A program made the translations under genes and the position numbers. DNA of 64,000 bases from Treponema sp. C6A8 (GTDB lineage Bacteria; Spirochaetota; Spirochaetia; Treponematales; Treponemataceae). The notes under the pieces were generated by a model, which worked only from the letters and a program-made list of their open reading frames with translations, was not told the DNA's origin and made no database searches. Positions 42,188-51,028 of the stretch are shown one piece after another. Each line of letters starts with the position of its first letter. The stretch's first letter is position 1. The stretch lies in assembly GCF_000619925.1 (NCBI RefSeq), contig NZ_JHVB01000001.1, positions 744,001-808,000 on the forward strand, read 5' to 3'.

Positions 42188-43690
42188 ATGGAAAAACGCA
42201 TTTACATTATTGGCGCGGGCTTTGCAGGTCAGACTATCGCAGATGACATTAAAAGAAAAAAAATCTTTGGAAAAGTAAATGCATTTTTAGATGACGATAA
42301 AAAAATAATCGGAACCCAGATTGATGGCATTCCTGTTTTAGGCCCGATTTCTTCCGTTGCATCTATCCTTAATAATTCTGATTCAGACGAGGCAATTATC
42401 GCAATTCCAAGCGCCCCGGTAGAAAGAATCAGGGAAATCTACACAACCCTTCAGAAAAATCATTTTTCAAATATCAAAATTCTCCCGGGAATAAGCCAGG
42501 TCATAAACGGCGATGCCCATCTTGTGCAGACCCGCCAGATTGATCCGCTTGATATTTTGGGAAGAACTCCTATTGCAATTTCACTCAAGGAAAGCCTGCA
42601 CTATCTTCGCGGAAAACGAGTTTTGATTACTGGGGCAGGCGGTTCCATCGGTTCGGAACTGGCACGCCAGCTTTTGAGCGGAGGCGCTGAACGTCTTTAT
42701 CTTTTCGGCCACGGAGAAAATTCCATCTGCAATATTTACCGCGAACTCAAAGTGCTTCAGGCAGAAGGAGTTGGCGAAAAGGCAACTATCGTCCCTATTA
42801 TTGGAGATATGAGGGACCGTGAATACGTAGGTTACATCATAAAAAATACAAAGTGCGACGTAATTTTTCACTGCGCGGCCTACAAGCATGTCCCGATGAT
42901 GGAAGAAAATCAGGTGGCGGCCATTGAAAACAATGTATTTGGCACAAAAAATCTTCTTGATGCAAGCTTAAAGCACCAGGTAAGCAGATTTGTCCTTATT
43001 TCCACAGACAAGGCAGTAGCGCCAGTCAGTGTTTACGGTGTTTCCAAGATGCTCTGCGAAAAACTTGTTTTGGACGCCTCAAAAAAAGTTTCAAAAAATC
43101 AGGCCTTTATGTTCGTGCGTTTTGGAAACGTACTGGGAAGCCGGGGCTCAATTCTTCCTGTTTTTCAGAACCAGATAAAAACAGGCGGCCCCCTTACTGT
43201 AACAGACCGAAACATGGTCCGCTATTTTATGACAATCCCTGAAGCCTGCTCGCTTGTTTTACAGACAGGCGGAGTTGGAAAAAACGGCATTTCATATCTT
43301 CTGGATATGGGAGAGCCGATTAAAATCATTGACCTTGCAGAACAGATTATAAAATTCAGCGGGCTTGAGCCATATAAGGACATTGATATTAAGATAATCG
43401 GAGCCAGAAAGGGTGAAAGACTTAACGAGCCTTTGTGGCTGCAGGAAGAAAATCCAAAATCAACAAAATATCCCAAGATTTTACAGCTGGAAAACATTGA
43501 ATACGATGGCGAGCGGCTTGATACTCTTCTAAACAAACTTCATCCATGCTGCTTTTTCACAGCTGGTATGGAAAGCGACTTCAGAAACCGCGAAAAACTG
43601 GTAAATATCCTGTGTGCAGACTGCGAATCACTTCGCAATTTTTATGATGAATTAAAAAAAGACGGAAAAGTCTATTCAGACTTATTATAA
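42188..43690 (+). CDS. Nucleotide-sugar 4,6-dehydratase (CapD/FlaA1/WbpM family), soluble form
   Basis: A 500-residue SDR enzyme that probably dehydrates UDP-GlcNAc to its 4-keto-6-deoxy derivative. The N-terminal third (KRIYIIGAGFAGQTIADDIK, then AFLDDDKKIIGTQIDGIPVL) is the CoA-binding-like Rossmann half. The catalytic part has RVLITGAGGSIGSELARQLL, HCAAYKHVPMMEENQVAAIE, VSVYGVSKMLCEK (Tyr-x3-Lys) and VRFGNVLGSRGSILPVF. The membrane helices of typical long CapD proteins are absent. The ATG at 42188 was preferred to one nine codons upstream because of the AAGG site and the conserved start. The next gene is the matching aminotransferase. Confidence 0.88.
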   Translation: MEKRIYIIGAGFAGQTIADDIKRKKIFGKVNAFLDDDKKIIGTQIDGIPVLGPISSVASILNNSDSDEAIIAIPSAPVERIREIYTTLQKNHFSNIKILPGISQVINGDAHLVQTRQIDPLDILGRTPIAISLKESLHYLRGKRVLITGAGGSIGSELARQLLSGGAERLYLFGHGENSICNIYRELKVLQAEGVGEKATIVPIIGDMRDREYVGYIIKNTKCDVIFHCAAYKHVPMMEENQVAAIENNVFGTKNLLDASLKHQVSRFVLISTDKAVAPVSVYGVSKMLCEKLVLDASKKVSKNQAFMFVRFGNVLGSRGSILPVFQNQIKTGGPLTVTDRNMVRYFMTIPEACSLVLQTGGVGKNGISYLLDMGEPIKIIDLAEQIIKFSGLEPYKDIDIKIIGARKGERLNEPLWLQEENPKSTKYPKILQLENIEYDGERLDTLLNKLHPCCFFTAGMESDFRNREKLVNILCADCESLRNFYDELKKDGKVYSDLL

Positions 43691-43707
43691 AAAATCAGAA
43701 GGAAAAT

Positions 43708-44991
43708 ATGTCAAACGAAATAAAAGTACCTTTTCACCGGGCAGCAATTACAAAAGATGAAGAAAATGCCGTTCTGGAAGTACTCCGCTCCGGCTGGCTC
43801 ACAACCGGAAAATACACCCTTGAATTCGAAAAAAAGTTTTCTGCAGTTCTTACAGAAAAAGACAAATCTTGCTCAGAATCACCTTTTGCATGTGACACAG
43901 TTTCAAAAAACAGAAGAGATCTGAATCTTTCAAATGAAGCTGTAATCAGCCTTGCAGTAAATTCAAATACCAGCGGAATGATTCTTGCAATGGAAGCATG
44001 CGGAGTGAAAGAAGGCACTGCAGTAATTACGACCCCCTACACTTTTGTTTCGACTGCTGCCTGCGCCCGCCACCTCAACGCTGACGTTTATTTTGCAGAC
44101 ATAGAAAAAGATACTTACAGTATTGATCCAGATAAAATAGAAGAAATCTTAAAAAAGGATGCCAAAAGCGGAAATCCTAAAGTAAAGGCAATAGTTCCTG
44201 TTCATATCGCAGGCAATATCTGCAATATGAAAAAGATAGTTGAACTTGCAAACCGCTACAGCAGGCCGGATCATAAAATTTATGTAATTGAAGATGCTGC
44301 CCACGCCTTTCCTTGTCCTACAGAATTAGGCTTTGCCGGAACAATCGGCGATGCAGGAGTTTTCAGTTTTTACGTTACAAAAACAATTACCACAGCGGAA
44401 GGCGGCATGGTCTGCACCCGTGATAAAAATCTTGCAAAAAGAATGACAGTCATGCGTCTTCACGGAATGGACCGAACAACCTGGGACCGCTACACTTCAC
44501 CACGTGCTTCCTGGGAATACGATATTGTAGCTCCAGGCTATAAGTTTAATCTGCCGGATTTGCTTTCTGCCCTTGGCTGCTGCCAGACAGACAGAGCCTG
44601 GCTTTTTTATAATCAGCGTAAGAAGATTGTAGAAAAATACAATAAGGCTTTTTCGAAACTTGATTTTATTCAGCTTCCGCCTGACGGAGAGGGAAACAGC
44701 TGGCATCTTTATTTAATGCGGCTTGTAGCAGAAAAACTCAAAATTACCCGCGAAGAATTTGCAAAAAAAATGCAGGAAGCAGGTCTTGGAGTTTCCGTAC
44801 ACTTTATCCCGATTTTCCATTTTACCTACTGGCAGAATCTCTATCCTGATTTTAATGCAAAAAATTATCCAAATGCAGAAAATCAATATCAGAGAACTAT
44901 TTCTATCCCCCTCTTCCCCGATGAAAGCGAAGAGCAGTCAGATTATGTTATAGAAACTATCTCAAAAATAGGAAAAGAAAACAACATTTAG
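43708..44991 (+). CDS. DegT/DnrJ/EryC1-family sugar aminotransferase
   Basis: A 427-residue PLP enzyme that adds an amino group to a 4-keto sugar. Conserved blocks are VPFHRAAITKDEENAVLEVL, SGWLTTGKYTLEFEKKF, TPYTFVSTAACARHLNADVY, VIEDAAHAFPC and the PLP Lys225 in FSFYVTKTITTAEGG. A 30-residue insert near residues 48-78 (EKDKSCSESPFACDTVSKNR) is unusual. It starts 17 bases after the 4,6-dehydratase stop, so the pair likely makes an amino-deoxy sugar (4-amino-4,6-dideoxy-HexNAc type) for glycan or flagellin decoration. Confidence 0.9.
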   Translation: MSNEIKVPFHRAAITKDEENAVLEVLRSGWLTTGKYTLEFEKKFSAVLTEKDKSCSESPFACDTVSKNRRDLNLSNEAVISLAVNSNTSGMILAMEACGVKEGTAVITTPYTFVSTAACARHLNADVYFADIEKDTYSIDPDKIEEILKKDAKSGNPKVKAIVPVHIAGNICNMKKIVELANRYSRPDHKIYVIEDAAHAFPCPTELGFAGTIGDAGVFSFYVTKTITTAEGGMVCTRDKNLAKRMTVMRLHGMDRTTWDRYTSPRASWEYDIVAPGYKFNLPDLLSALGCCQTDRAWLFYNQRKKIVEKYNKAFSKLDFIQLPPDGEGNSWHLYLMRLVAEKLKITREEFAKKMQEAGLGVSVHFIPIFHFTYWQNLYPDFNAKNYPNAENQYQRTISIPLFPDESEEQSDYVIETISKIGKENNI

Positions 44992-45017
44992 CAAAAAATA
45001 TTATATAATAGAAGAAG

Positions 45018-47213
45018 ATGGCAAAATCAAAAAAGGCACAGAAAATTGCGACCAGATCTCTTGATGCAAAAGGCTTTTACAGCGATTTTTCAAAGGAAGG
45101 CATGCTTTATGCCTCTTTAATCCGAAGCCCAGCGGCAACCGGTATTGTAAAAGACATTCAGATTCCTGACATGCCGGAAGGCTATTCGCTTTTTACCGCA
45201 AAGGATATTCCCGGTTCAAAAACAATGGAGTTCAACGGCACTGTAACAAAAATTCTTGGCTATAAGAATGTAAGTTACACAGGAGAGCCTCTTGGAATCG
45301 TCGTAGGACCAGATGAACTTGAAATCAAGGAACTTACTGACCGGGCCGCAATTTATTTTGACATTCAGAACCTTGAATCTGCCCTTTCGAACGTAATGAA
45401 AGGAAGTGAAAAAAATGCCCTTTCAGATTTAGACAGCCTTGCAACAAGCTTAAACGAACTTCCTTCCCTTGACTCTGTAATAGATACAAAAAATCAAAAC
45501 ACCCAGACAGAAAAAATCATTGCAGAGCGCATTATTTCAAGCGGACTTTTTAAGGAAGCAAATCAGGAAGAAGCTGATAAAAAACTCTTTGAAGATGAAA
45601 AATATATAATTGAAGAAAGCTGGTCTCAGACAGTAATAAATCCAAAATGGCAGGAACCGACAGGAGCCTTCTGCTATACAGAGGGAGAAAAGCTTCATAT
45701 TTACGTTCCGACAAAGTGGACTTATTTTCTTCAGAAAGTTCTTGCAGAAACTCTGAACATAGATCCTGAACTGATTTTTATCCATAAAACAAAAACTTCC
45801 AGCCTTTACACGGACGGACTTTGGAGAACTACGCAAATTGCAGTCCAGACAGCAATTGCTTCATACCTTCTGAAAAAGCCTGTAAAACTAATGCTTTCTC
45901 AGACTGAACAGGATACCTTTATGGTTCCAGGCGTTCAGACCGAAATAACCTACAAAGCTGCCGTAAATGAAGAAGGCCGCATAAAAGCCTTAAAAGTTAA
46001 TATCGATATTGATGTGGGAGCAGAAAATCCTTTTGCCCAGGAAATAACTGACCGCATAGCAATTGCTTCTACAAGCTTCTATAAGACAAAAAATCTTTTC
46101 ATAAAAGCCCAGGCAAAAACCTCAAAAAATCCTCCTACGACAATCAGCATTAAGGGAGTTGATTCTCAGAGCTTCTTTGCCATAGAAAATCAAATACAGA
46201 AAATCAGTAATGTAACAGGTATCTTCCCGGATGACGTCCGCCTTATCAATATTGAAGCAGTAAACGGCTTTCCATTTGAACTGGAAAATGAAAATCTTCA
46301 GGAAGTAATTCAGAATACAGTCCGAATGAGCGACTTCAACAGAAAATATGCCTCCTTCCATATGGATTCCATTGACCGCGTTGAACAGGGCCAGGAGCCA
46401 TTTTTCGCCTTTCCTTTACGTGGAATCGGTATTTCCTGCGCCTACAATAATTCCGGCTACCACGGAGCAAGTTCATTTTCATACTATCCGAAAATTGAAG
46501 TCACCCTGCTGCCAGATGAAAAAGTTACCATTCACACAATTCAAACTTCCAATGTAAATCAGGATATCTGGCGAACAACCGCAAGTAAAATTCTTGAACT
46601 TCCAAAGGCAAATATTCAGATTGACTCAAATTTCACCCTGGAAGAAATGCCAAAATCACCGGAAGATTCAATCAGTACAATAGGCATTATCAATCAGCTT
46701 ATAAAAAAATGCTGCCTTGAAATACAGAAAAAACGCTTTCATCAGGCCCTGCCAATTACTTCCAAAAAAAGCGTTGCAGCCGGCGCAAAAACAAAATGGG
46801 ATAAAGAAAACTTCTGCGGCTCACCTTTTATGTCAACTTCCCTGATATCCTGTGTAGCCGAAGTTGAACTTGACCCTTACACCTATAACGAAAAAATCCG
46901 CGGAATCTGGCTTTCAATTGACTGCGGAGAAATACTTGATGAGGCAGCGGCCCTGCGCACTGTCCGCCTTGAAGTTCAAAAAGAACTCTGTCTGCTTGTA
47001 AAAGGAAAATATGTAACCTGCGATGACATTTTCATTCAGTTCATTCCGTCAAAAAACTCAGCCGGCCAAGTAGGAGAATTAGTTCATAACGCCCTTCCGG
47101 CAGCCTTTGCCTCTGCCCTTTCTTCGGCTCTTGCAACACAGGTTACAAAGCTTCCTTGTACGGAAAGTCAGCTTTACACACTCATAAAACAGCGGGGAGA
47201 AGTTAAACAATGA
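45018..47213 (+). CDS. Molybdopterin-binding subunit, xanthine dehydrogenase/aldehyde oxidase family, divergent
   Basis: The 731-residue subunit shows the hydroxylase layout (LYASLIRSPAATGIVKDIQI, TAKDIPGS, YTGEPLGIVVGPD). At about residues 258-270 the usual GGGFGGK molybdopterin loop is replaced by KTSSLYTDGLWRTTQ, and the usual RGFG segment by SIKGVDSQSFFAIE. The late active-site Glu is retained (Glu687 in AGQVGELVHN). The reaction, if active, would be hydroxylation of a purine or aldehyde with electrons passed to the two following subunits. It overlaps the 2Fe-2S gene by four bases (ATGA). The missing loops make the substrate and activity uncertain. Confidence 0.82.
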   Translation: MAKSKKAQKIATRSLDAKGFYSDFSKEGMLYASLIRSPAATGIVKDIQIPDMPEGYSLFTAKDIPGSKTMEFNGTVTKILGYKNVSYTGEPLGIVVGPDELEIKELTDRAAIYFDIQNLESALSNVMKGSEKNALSDLDSLATSLNELPSLDSVIDTKNQNTQTEKIIAERIISSGLFKEANQEEADKKLFEDEKYIIEESWSQTVINPKWQEPTGAFCYTEGEKLHIYVPTKWTYFLQKVLAETLNIDPELIFIHKTKTSSLYTDGLWRTTQIAVQTAIASYLLKKPVKLMLSQTEQDTFMVPGVQTEITYKAAVNEEGRIKALKVNIDIDVGAENPFAQEITDRIAIASTSFYKTKNLFIKAQAKTSKNPPTTISIKGVDSQSFFAIENQIQKISNVTGIFPDDVRLINIEAVNGFPFELENENLQEVIQNTVRMSDFNRKYASFHMDSIDRVEQGQEPFFAFPLRGIGISCAYNNSGYHGASSFSYYPKIEVTLLPDEKVTIHTIQTSNVNQDIWRTTASKILELPKANIQIDSNFTLEEMPKSPEDSISTIGIINQLIKKCCLEIQKKRFHQALPITSKKSVAAGAKTKWDKENFCGSPFMSTSLISCVAEVELDPYTYNEKIRGIWLSIDCGEILDEAAALRTVRLEVQKELCLLVKGKYVTCDDIFIQFIPSKNSAGQVGELVHNALPAAFASALSSALATQVTKLPCTESQLYTLIKQRGEVKQ

Positions 47214-47707
47214 AAATCCCGGTAACCCTTAATAAAACAAAAGTAATCCTTGAAGCCCAGGCAGACGAACCGCTTGTAAAGGTCCTGCACAAAAACGGCT
47301 GTCCTTCTGTAAAAACTGCCTGCATGGAAGGCGGTTGCGGCGCCTGCACAATTCTCTTAAACGACGCACCGGTAGCTTCCTGCAAAATCCCGGCAGGACT
47401 TGTAAAAGACATGGAAATAATCACCCTGGATTTTTTTGAAAAATCAGATTTTTATACAATCATCATTGATGGCTTTAATAAGGCCGGAATCAAACTCTGC
47501 GGCTACTGCAATTCCGGAAAGATTTTTTCAGCCTATCAGATTTTGAAAAACACAAAAATCCCGACCCGCCAGGAAATAAAAGAACAGATGAAACATCTTT
47601 CTTCATGCTGTACAGACTTGGAAACTCTTGTAAACGGAGTTATTTACGCGCTTCAATTGCAGGCAAAACGCCTTAAACGAGTTACAAAAATTGAAGGAGA
47701 GCTTTAA
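47210..47707 (+). CDS. 2Fe-2S subunit of the molybdo-flavoprotein hydroxylase
   Basis: The 165-residue subunit has the plant-ferredoxin cluster CMEGGCGACTILLNDAPVASC (Cys38, 43, 46, 58). The second, hydroxylase-type cluster is Cys97-x2-Cys100 (CGYC), then Cys133-Cys134 in SSCCTD. The family normally has a Cys-x-Cys there, so one ligand appears shifted by a residue. It passes electrons from the molybdenum site to FAD. It overlaps the upstream large-subunit gene by four bases and the FAD gene by one. Confidence 0.88.
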   Translation: MKIPVTLNKTKVILEAQADEPLVKVLHKNGCPSVKTACMEGGCGACTILLNDAPVASCKIPAGLVKDMEIITLDFFEKSDFYTIIIDGFNKAGIKLCGYCNSGKIFSAYQILKNTKIPTRQEIKEQMKHLSSCCTDLETLVNGVIYALQLQAKRLKRVTKIEGEL

Positions 47708-48504
47708 TGATTAAACAGATGCTTTATGCCAAAAATCCAAACGAACTTTTGACTCTCCTAAAAAATAATCAGGGCGCAAAAATTGTCGGAGGCTGCACAG
47801 GAAACGAAGATTTTCCCTCAAAGGCAATTTCAATTAAGCAGATAAAGGATTTTAATCACATCACCCGCCACGAACGCTTTCTTACGGTTGGTCCCGGGGT
47901 TACGCTAAATCAGCTTCTCGGACTTGGACAGAATCACCTGCCTCAGATTCTTTACGAAGCGCTTTCATCAATTGCAAATCCAATTATCCGGAATATGGCA
48001 ACAATCGGCGGCAACATTCTTTCCAGCGGTCAGAAGCATACACTTTACGCCCCTCTTATGGCTCTGGATGCAAAACTTGATTTTAAGAATTTGAATGAAT
48101 CCTACTCAGAAAGTATCCTCAGCTTCAAAAACCTGCCACAGGGCTCAATCCTGACTTCAATCAGAATTCCTCTTTTGGATTCAGACCTTTCGATTTTCCG
48201 CCGAATCGGCCCGGAACAGGGAATTACGGAACTTTCTGCCTCATTTGCCTTTCTTGCAAAAATTGAAAAAAACAGTCTTTTGAGCGTTCGCCTTACTTTT
48301 GCAGGACCTTTCACCTTTCACAGCAAGGAATTTGAAAACTCCCTTGTCGGCAAGCGCCTTCCTCTTTCTCAAAAAGACGTAAGCCAGATTTGCGAAGATG
48401 CCGCCGTCGCCTTCAAAAAAACCGCCACCGACAAAATGATCAGCGACGTAATGAAGCAGCAGTTTTTTAATTTGACACGATATTCGTTTGAACAGCTTAC
48501 CTAA
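47707..48504 (+). CDS. FAD-binding subunit of the molybdo-flavoprotein hydroxylase
   Basis: The 265-residue subunit has the FAD-binding pattern AKIVGGCTGNEDFPSKAISI, TVGPGVTLNQLL and the NMATIGGNILSSGQKHTLYA segment, which parallels the ATIGGNI..G...D..P.L motif of CoxM/XdhB. The later part (RRIGPEQGITELSASFAFLA, RLTFAGPFTFHSKEFE) fits the C-terminal domain. Gene order large-2Fe2S-FAD with overlapping starts indicates a single complex. Molybdenum-cofactor genes are not seen in the window. Confidence 0.87.
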   Translation: MIKQMLYAKNPNELLTLLKNNQGAKIVGGCTGNEDFPSKAISIKQIKDFNHITRHERFLTVGPGVTLNQLLGLGQNHLPQILYEALSSIANPIIRNMATIGGNILSSGQKHTLYAPLMALDAKLDFKNLNESYSESILSFKNLPQGSILTSIRIPLLDSDLSIFRRIGPEQGITELSASFAFLAKIEKNSLLSVRLTFAGPFTFHSKEFENSLVGKRLPLSQKDVSQICEDAAVAFKKTATDKMISDVMKQQFFNLTRYSFEQLT

Positions 48505-48567
48505 TAAGCATGCAGTCGCGTCGCACGCATTCGCGTGCTTAATTAGTTTTTGCTGCGCAAAAACTAA
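48505..48567. terminator. Two hairpins in the convergent gap before queA
   Basis: TAAGCA...TGCTTA encloses GCACGC-ATTC-GCGTGC (48524-48539), and TTAGTTTTTGC-TGC-GCAAAAACTAA (48543-48567) follows, containing the queA stop codon. Both stems lie between the FAD-subunit gene and queA and probably end transcription from both sides, though the U runs are weak. Confidence 0.6.
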
Positions 48568-49637
48568 CGAATGAACATGCAATCTCCATATGAAAAGAAC
48601 CTGTACTTATTTTCAACTGCTGCCTCGTATGCATTTAAGATGTGTTCACGGCCTGCAAAGGCACTGACCAGCATAATAAGTGTGCTTTCCGGCGTATGGA
48701 AGTTTGTGAACATTTTGTCTACTACATTAAACTTATAACCCGGGTACATAAAAATGCTGGTAGAAGAAGTTCCTGCATTTACCCAGACGTCGTTATCGCC
48801 CGGTTTTCCGCCGGCATCAATAATTGCTTTGGCGGCGCTTTCAAGTGTACGCACGCTTGTAGTACCAACAGCAAGAATCGGTCGTCCTTCCTTTTTTGCC
48901 TGATTGATTTTCTGGGCAGTTTCAAGCGGAATTGTATACCATTCCTCGTGCATTCTGTGATTTTCAATTTCGTCTTCGCGCACAGGAAGGAAGGTTCCAA
49001 GTCCCACGTGAAGTGTTACAAAGGCGCGGTCAATTCCCTTGTCAGAAAGGCGTTTTAGCATTTCTTCTGTAAAGTGCAGTCCTGCAGTCGGGCATGCAGC
49101 TGAACCTGTATCTGTTGCATAAACATTCTGATAGCGCTCGCTGTCTTCTTCTGTATCACCACGCTTGATGTATGGAGGCAGAGGAATATGACCGTTTCGC
49201 TCAAACCAGTCTTCATCGATTGCAAAATCAAACTTCATTGCGCGGAATTCAGTTCCCGCATTACCCGCATGTTCAACGATTGTACCCACAGTGCCGTCCG
49301 GAAATTTATAATGCATTCCAGGCTTCTGCTTTTTTGCGCCCTTTACCATTGTGTTCCAGATGCAGCAGTCCTTATCGATTGTGTTGAGGAACATAAACTC
49401 ACATTCGCGGCCGGTAGATTCCTTAATTCCGTAAACTCTGGCACGGCGTACGCGGGAATTATTAAAAATCATCAGGGTGTCCGGGGTAATCAAATCCGGT
49501 AAATCATCCATAGAAAGATGCTTAAATTCGCCGGTCTGACGGTCCAAAAGCATGAGTTTGTCCTGCCCGCGGATTCCGCTCGGATGCTGGGCAATAAGTT
49601 CTTCCGGTAATTCAAAGTTAAAATCAGATGTTTTCAT
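48564..49637 (-). CDS. queA: S-adenosylmethionine:tRNA ribosyltransferase-isomerase
   Basis: The 357-residue enzyme attaches the epoxycyclopentane ring in queuosine synthesis. It begins MKTSDFNFELPEELIAQHPS and shows FNNSRVRRARVYG, TAGLHFTEEMLKRLS, FVTLHVGLGTFLPVREDEIE, HRMHEEWYTIP and VGTTSVRTLESAA, ending ADYRFFSYGD-type KYRFFSYGDCMFIR. All family blocks are present. It is downstream of ruvB on the same strand, as in many bacteria. Confidence 0.97.
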   Translation of the reverse strand: MKTSDFNFELPEELIAQHPSGIRGQDKLMLLDRQTGEFKHLSMDDLPDLITPDTLMIFNNSRVRRARVYGIKESTGRECEFMFLNTIDKDCCIWNTMVKGAKKQKPGMHYKFPDGTVGTIVEHAGNAGTEFRAMKFDFAIDEDWFERNGHIPLPPYIKRGDTEEDSERYQNVYATDTGSAACPTAGLHFTEEMLKRLSDKGIDRAFVTLHVGLGTFLPVREDEIENHRMHEEWYTIPLETAQKINQAKKEGRPILAVGTTSVRTLESAAKAIIDAGGKPGDNDVWVNAGTSSTSIFMYPGYKFNVVDKMFTNFHTPESTLIMLVSAFAGREHILNAYEAAVENKYRFFSYGDCMFIR

Positions 49638-49725
49638 CTAAAAACTCCTAAAAAGAAATACTACATCATTTTGCCTTGCAAAATGTTATGCAAAGGTTCG
49701 GAACATTCGGAAGTTGTAAGACCGG

Positions 49726-50781
49726 TTACGACCTTTGCAGAAATAATGACTGCTGGCTGTTCTGAGCAGCAGAAGAAGTGGCTTCCATTCCAAGATGTGA
49801 ATATGCCTTTGCTGTAACCATTCGGCCGCGTGGAGTTCTCTGTAAAAGTCCGCACTGAATCAGGTATGGCTCGTAGTAATCTTCCAGAGTATCAATGCTT
49901 TCTCCAATGCTGATTGCAAGAGTTTCTGCCCCTACAGGCCCGCCGCCAAAGTTTTCGATTATAGACTTAAGTATGTCGCGGTCAGCCTTTTCAAGACCAA
50001 GCTGGTCAATTTCAAGTTTTCTAAGACCGTCATCAACAGTCTGAAGAGTGATGAAGCCGCTTCCCTGAACCTGGGCAAAATCCCTCATGCGGCGAAGCAC
50101 TCTGTTTGCAACACGAGGAGTTCCCCGGCAGCACTGGGCAAGAAGAAGTGCCGCGTCTTTTTCAATCTGAACGTTTAAAATTCCAGCGCTTCTTATGATG
50201 ATTTTAGAAAGCTCTTCCTGAGTATAAAACTCAAAGCGGGGAATAAAGCCAAAGCGAGAACGAAGCGGTGAACTTACAGAACCAGCCTTTGTTGTTGCCC
50301 CCACAAGAGTAAAAGGAGGAATTGGAATACGCACAGTGCGGGCTGCGGCCCCCTGCCCGATTATCCAGTCCAGCTCAAAATCTTCCATTGCAATATAAAG
50401 CATTTCTTCAATTGCAGGCTTCAAGCGGTGGATTTCATCAATAAAAAATACAGTTCGTTCTGTGATTGTACTTAAAATCCCGGCTAGATCCTTTGGCTTA
50501 TCAAGAGCAGGCGCTGAAGTTACCTTAAAATCAACTCCAAGCTCATTTGCTGTAATCTGGGCAAGAGTAGTTTTTCCAAGTCCCGGTGGACCAATTAAAA
50601 GAAGATGATCCAGCGGTTCCTGTCGCTGTTTTGCGGCTTCTATAAATGTAGAAAGATTCTTTTTTATGCTTTCCTGTCCCAAAAAATCCGAAAGCATTTT
50701 TGGACGCAGCTTGTTGTCCTGTTCGTCAAAACGGTTCTGAATGTCGGCCCTAACAATCGCGCCAAAATCTTCATCGGTCAT
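49726..50781 (-). CDS. ruvB: Holliday junction branch-migration helicase RuvB
   Basis: A 351-residue AAA+ ATPase. Walker [16 protein letters not shown] (residues 60-74), Walker [11 protein letters not shown], sensor 1 [20 protein letters not shown] with the arginine finger, sensor 2 [18 protein letters not shown], and a winged-helix end ([22 protein letters not shown], then [17 protein letters not shown]). It acts with RuvA (53223-53837) and RuvC (58779-59336), which here are not adjacent to it. The following queA gene is probably co-transcribed. Confidence 0.97.
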   Translation of the reverse strand: MTDEDFGAIVRADIQNRFDEQDNKLRPKMLSDFLGQESIKKNLSTFIEAAKQRQEPLDHLLLIGPPGLGKTTLAQITANELGVDFKVTSAPALDKPKDLAGILSTITERTVFFIDEIHRLKPAIEEMLYIAMEDFELDWIIGQGAAARTVRIPIPPFTLVGATTKAGSVSSPLRSRFGFIPRFEFYTQEELSKIIIRSAGILNVQIEKDAALLLAQCCRGTPRVANRVLRRMRDFAQVQGSGFITLQTVDDGLRKLEIDQLGLEKADRDILKSIIENFGGGPVGAETLAISIGESIDTLEDYYEPYLIQCGLLQRTPRGRMVTAKAYSHLGMEATSSAAQNSQQSLFLQRS

Positions 50782-50815
50782 AATTTAAGTTTATCAGATT
50801 TTAAAAACTTTTCCT

Positions 50816-50973
50816 ACAAAAAAAAATGCTCCCGCAGAGAACCGTTATTTTCTCTGCCGAGAGCCCTCGACGCAGGCTTTGCCTGCTCTGTATGAGTCCT
50901 TACGCGCTGTATCAACCGCATCGGGCTCAATGCGTCGCAAATAACGAACCTCTGCTCCGCATTTTTTATACAG
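50816..50973. repeat. Palindromic element with AAAAATGC ends, copy D
   Basis: Left arm AAAAAATGCTCCCGCAGAGA...CGTTATTT (50821-50850) pairs with AAATAACGAACCTCTGCTCC (50938-50957) then GCATTTTTT. Inside, CGACGCA (50868-50874) pairs with TGCGTCG (50931-50937), and GCAGGC-TTT-GCCTGC forms a tip. It lies between the ruvB start and the MCP stop. Its right arm is nearly the same as that of the element at 19456-19537. Confidence 0.85.
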
Positions 50974-50990
50974 CCTGACTTAAAAACTGC

Positions 50991-51023
50991 TAGAACCTAG
51001 AACCTAAAACCTAGAACCTATAA
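50991..51023 (-). repeat. Heptamer (YAGGTNN) array after the MCP gene, array 5
   Basis: Five bases after the MCP stop, the minus strand reads TAGGTTC TAGGTTT TAGGTTC TAGGTTC TAG, a perfect 7-base period in the same orientation as the others. Confidence 0.9.
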
Positions 51024-51028
51024 TCTCA

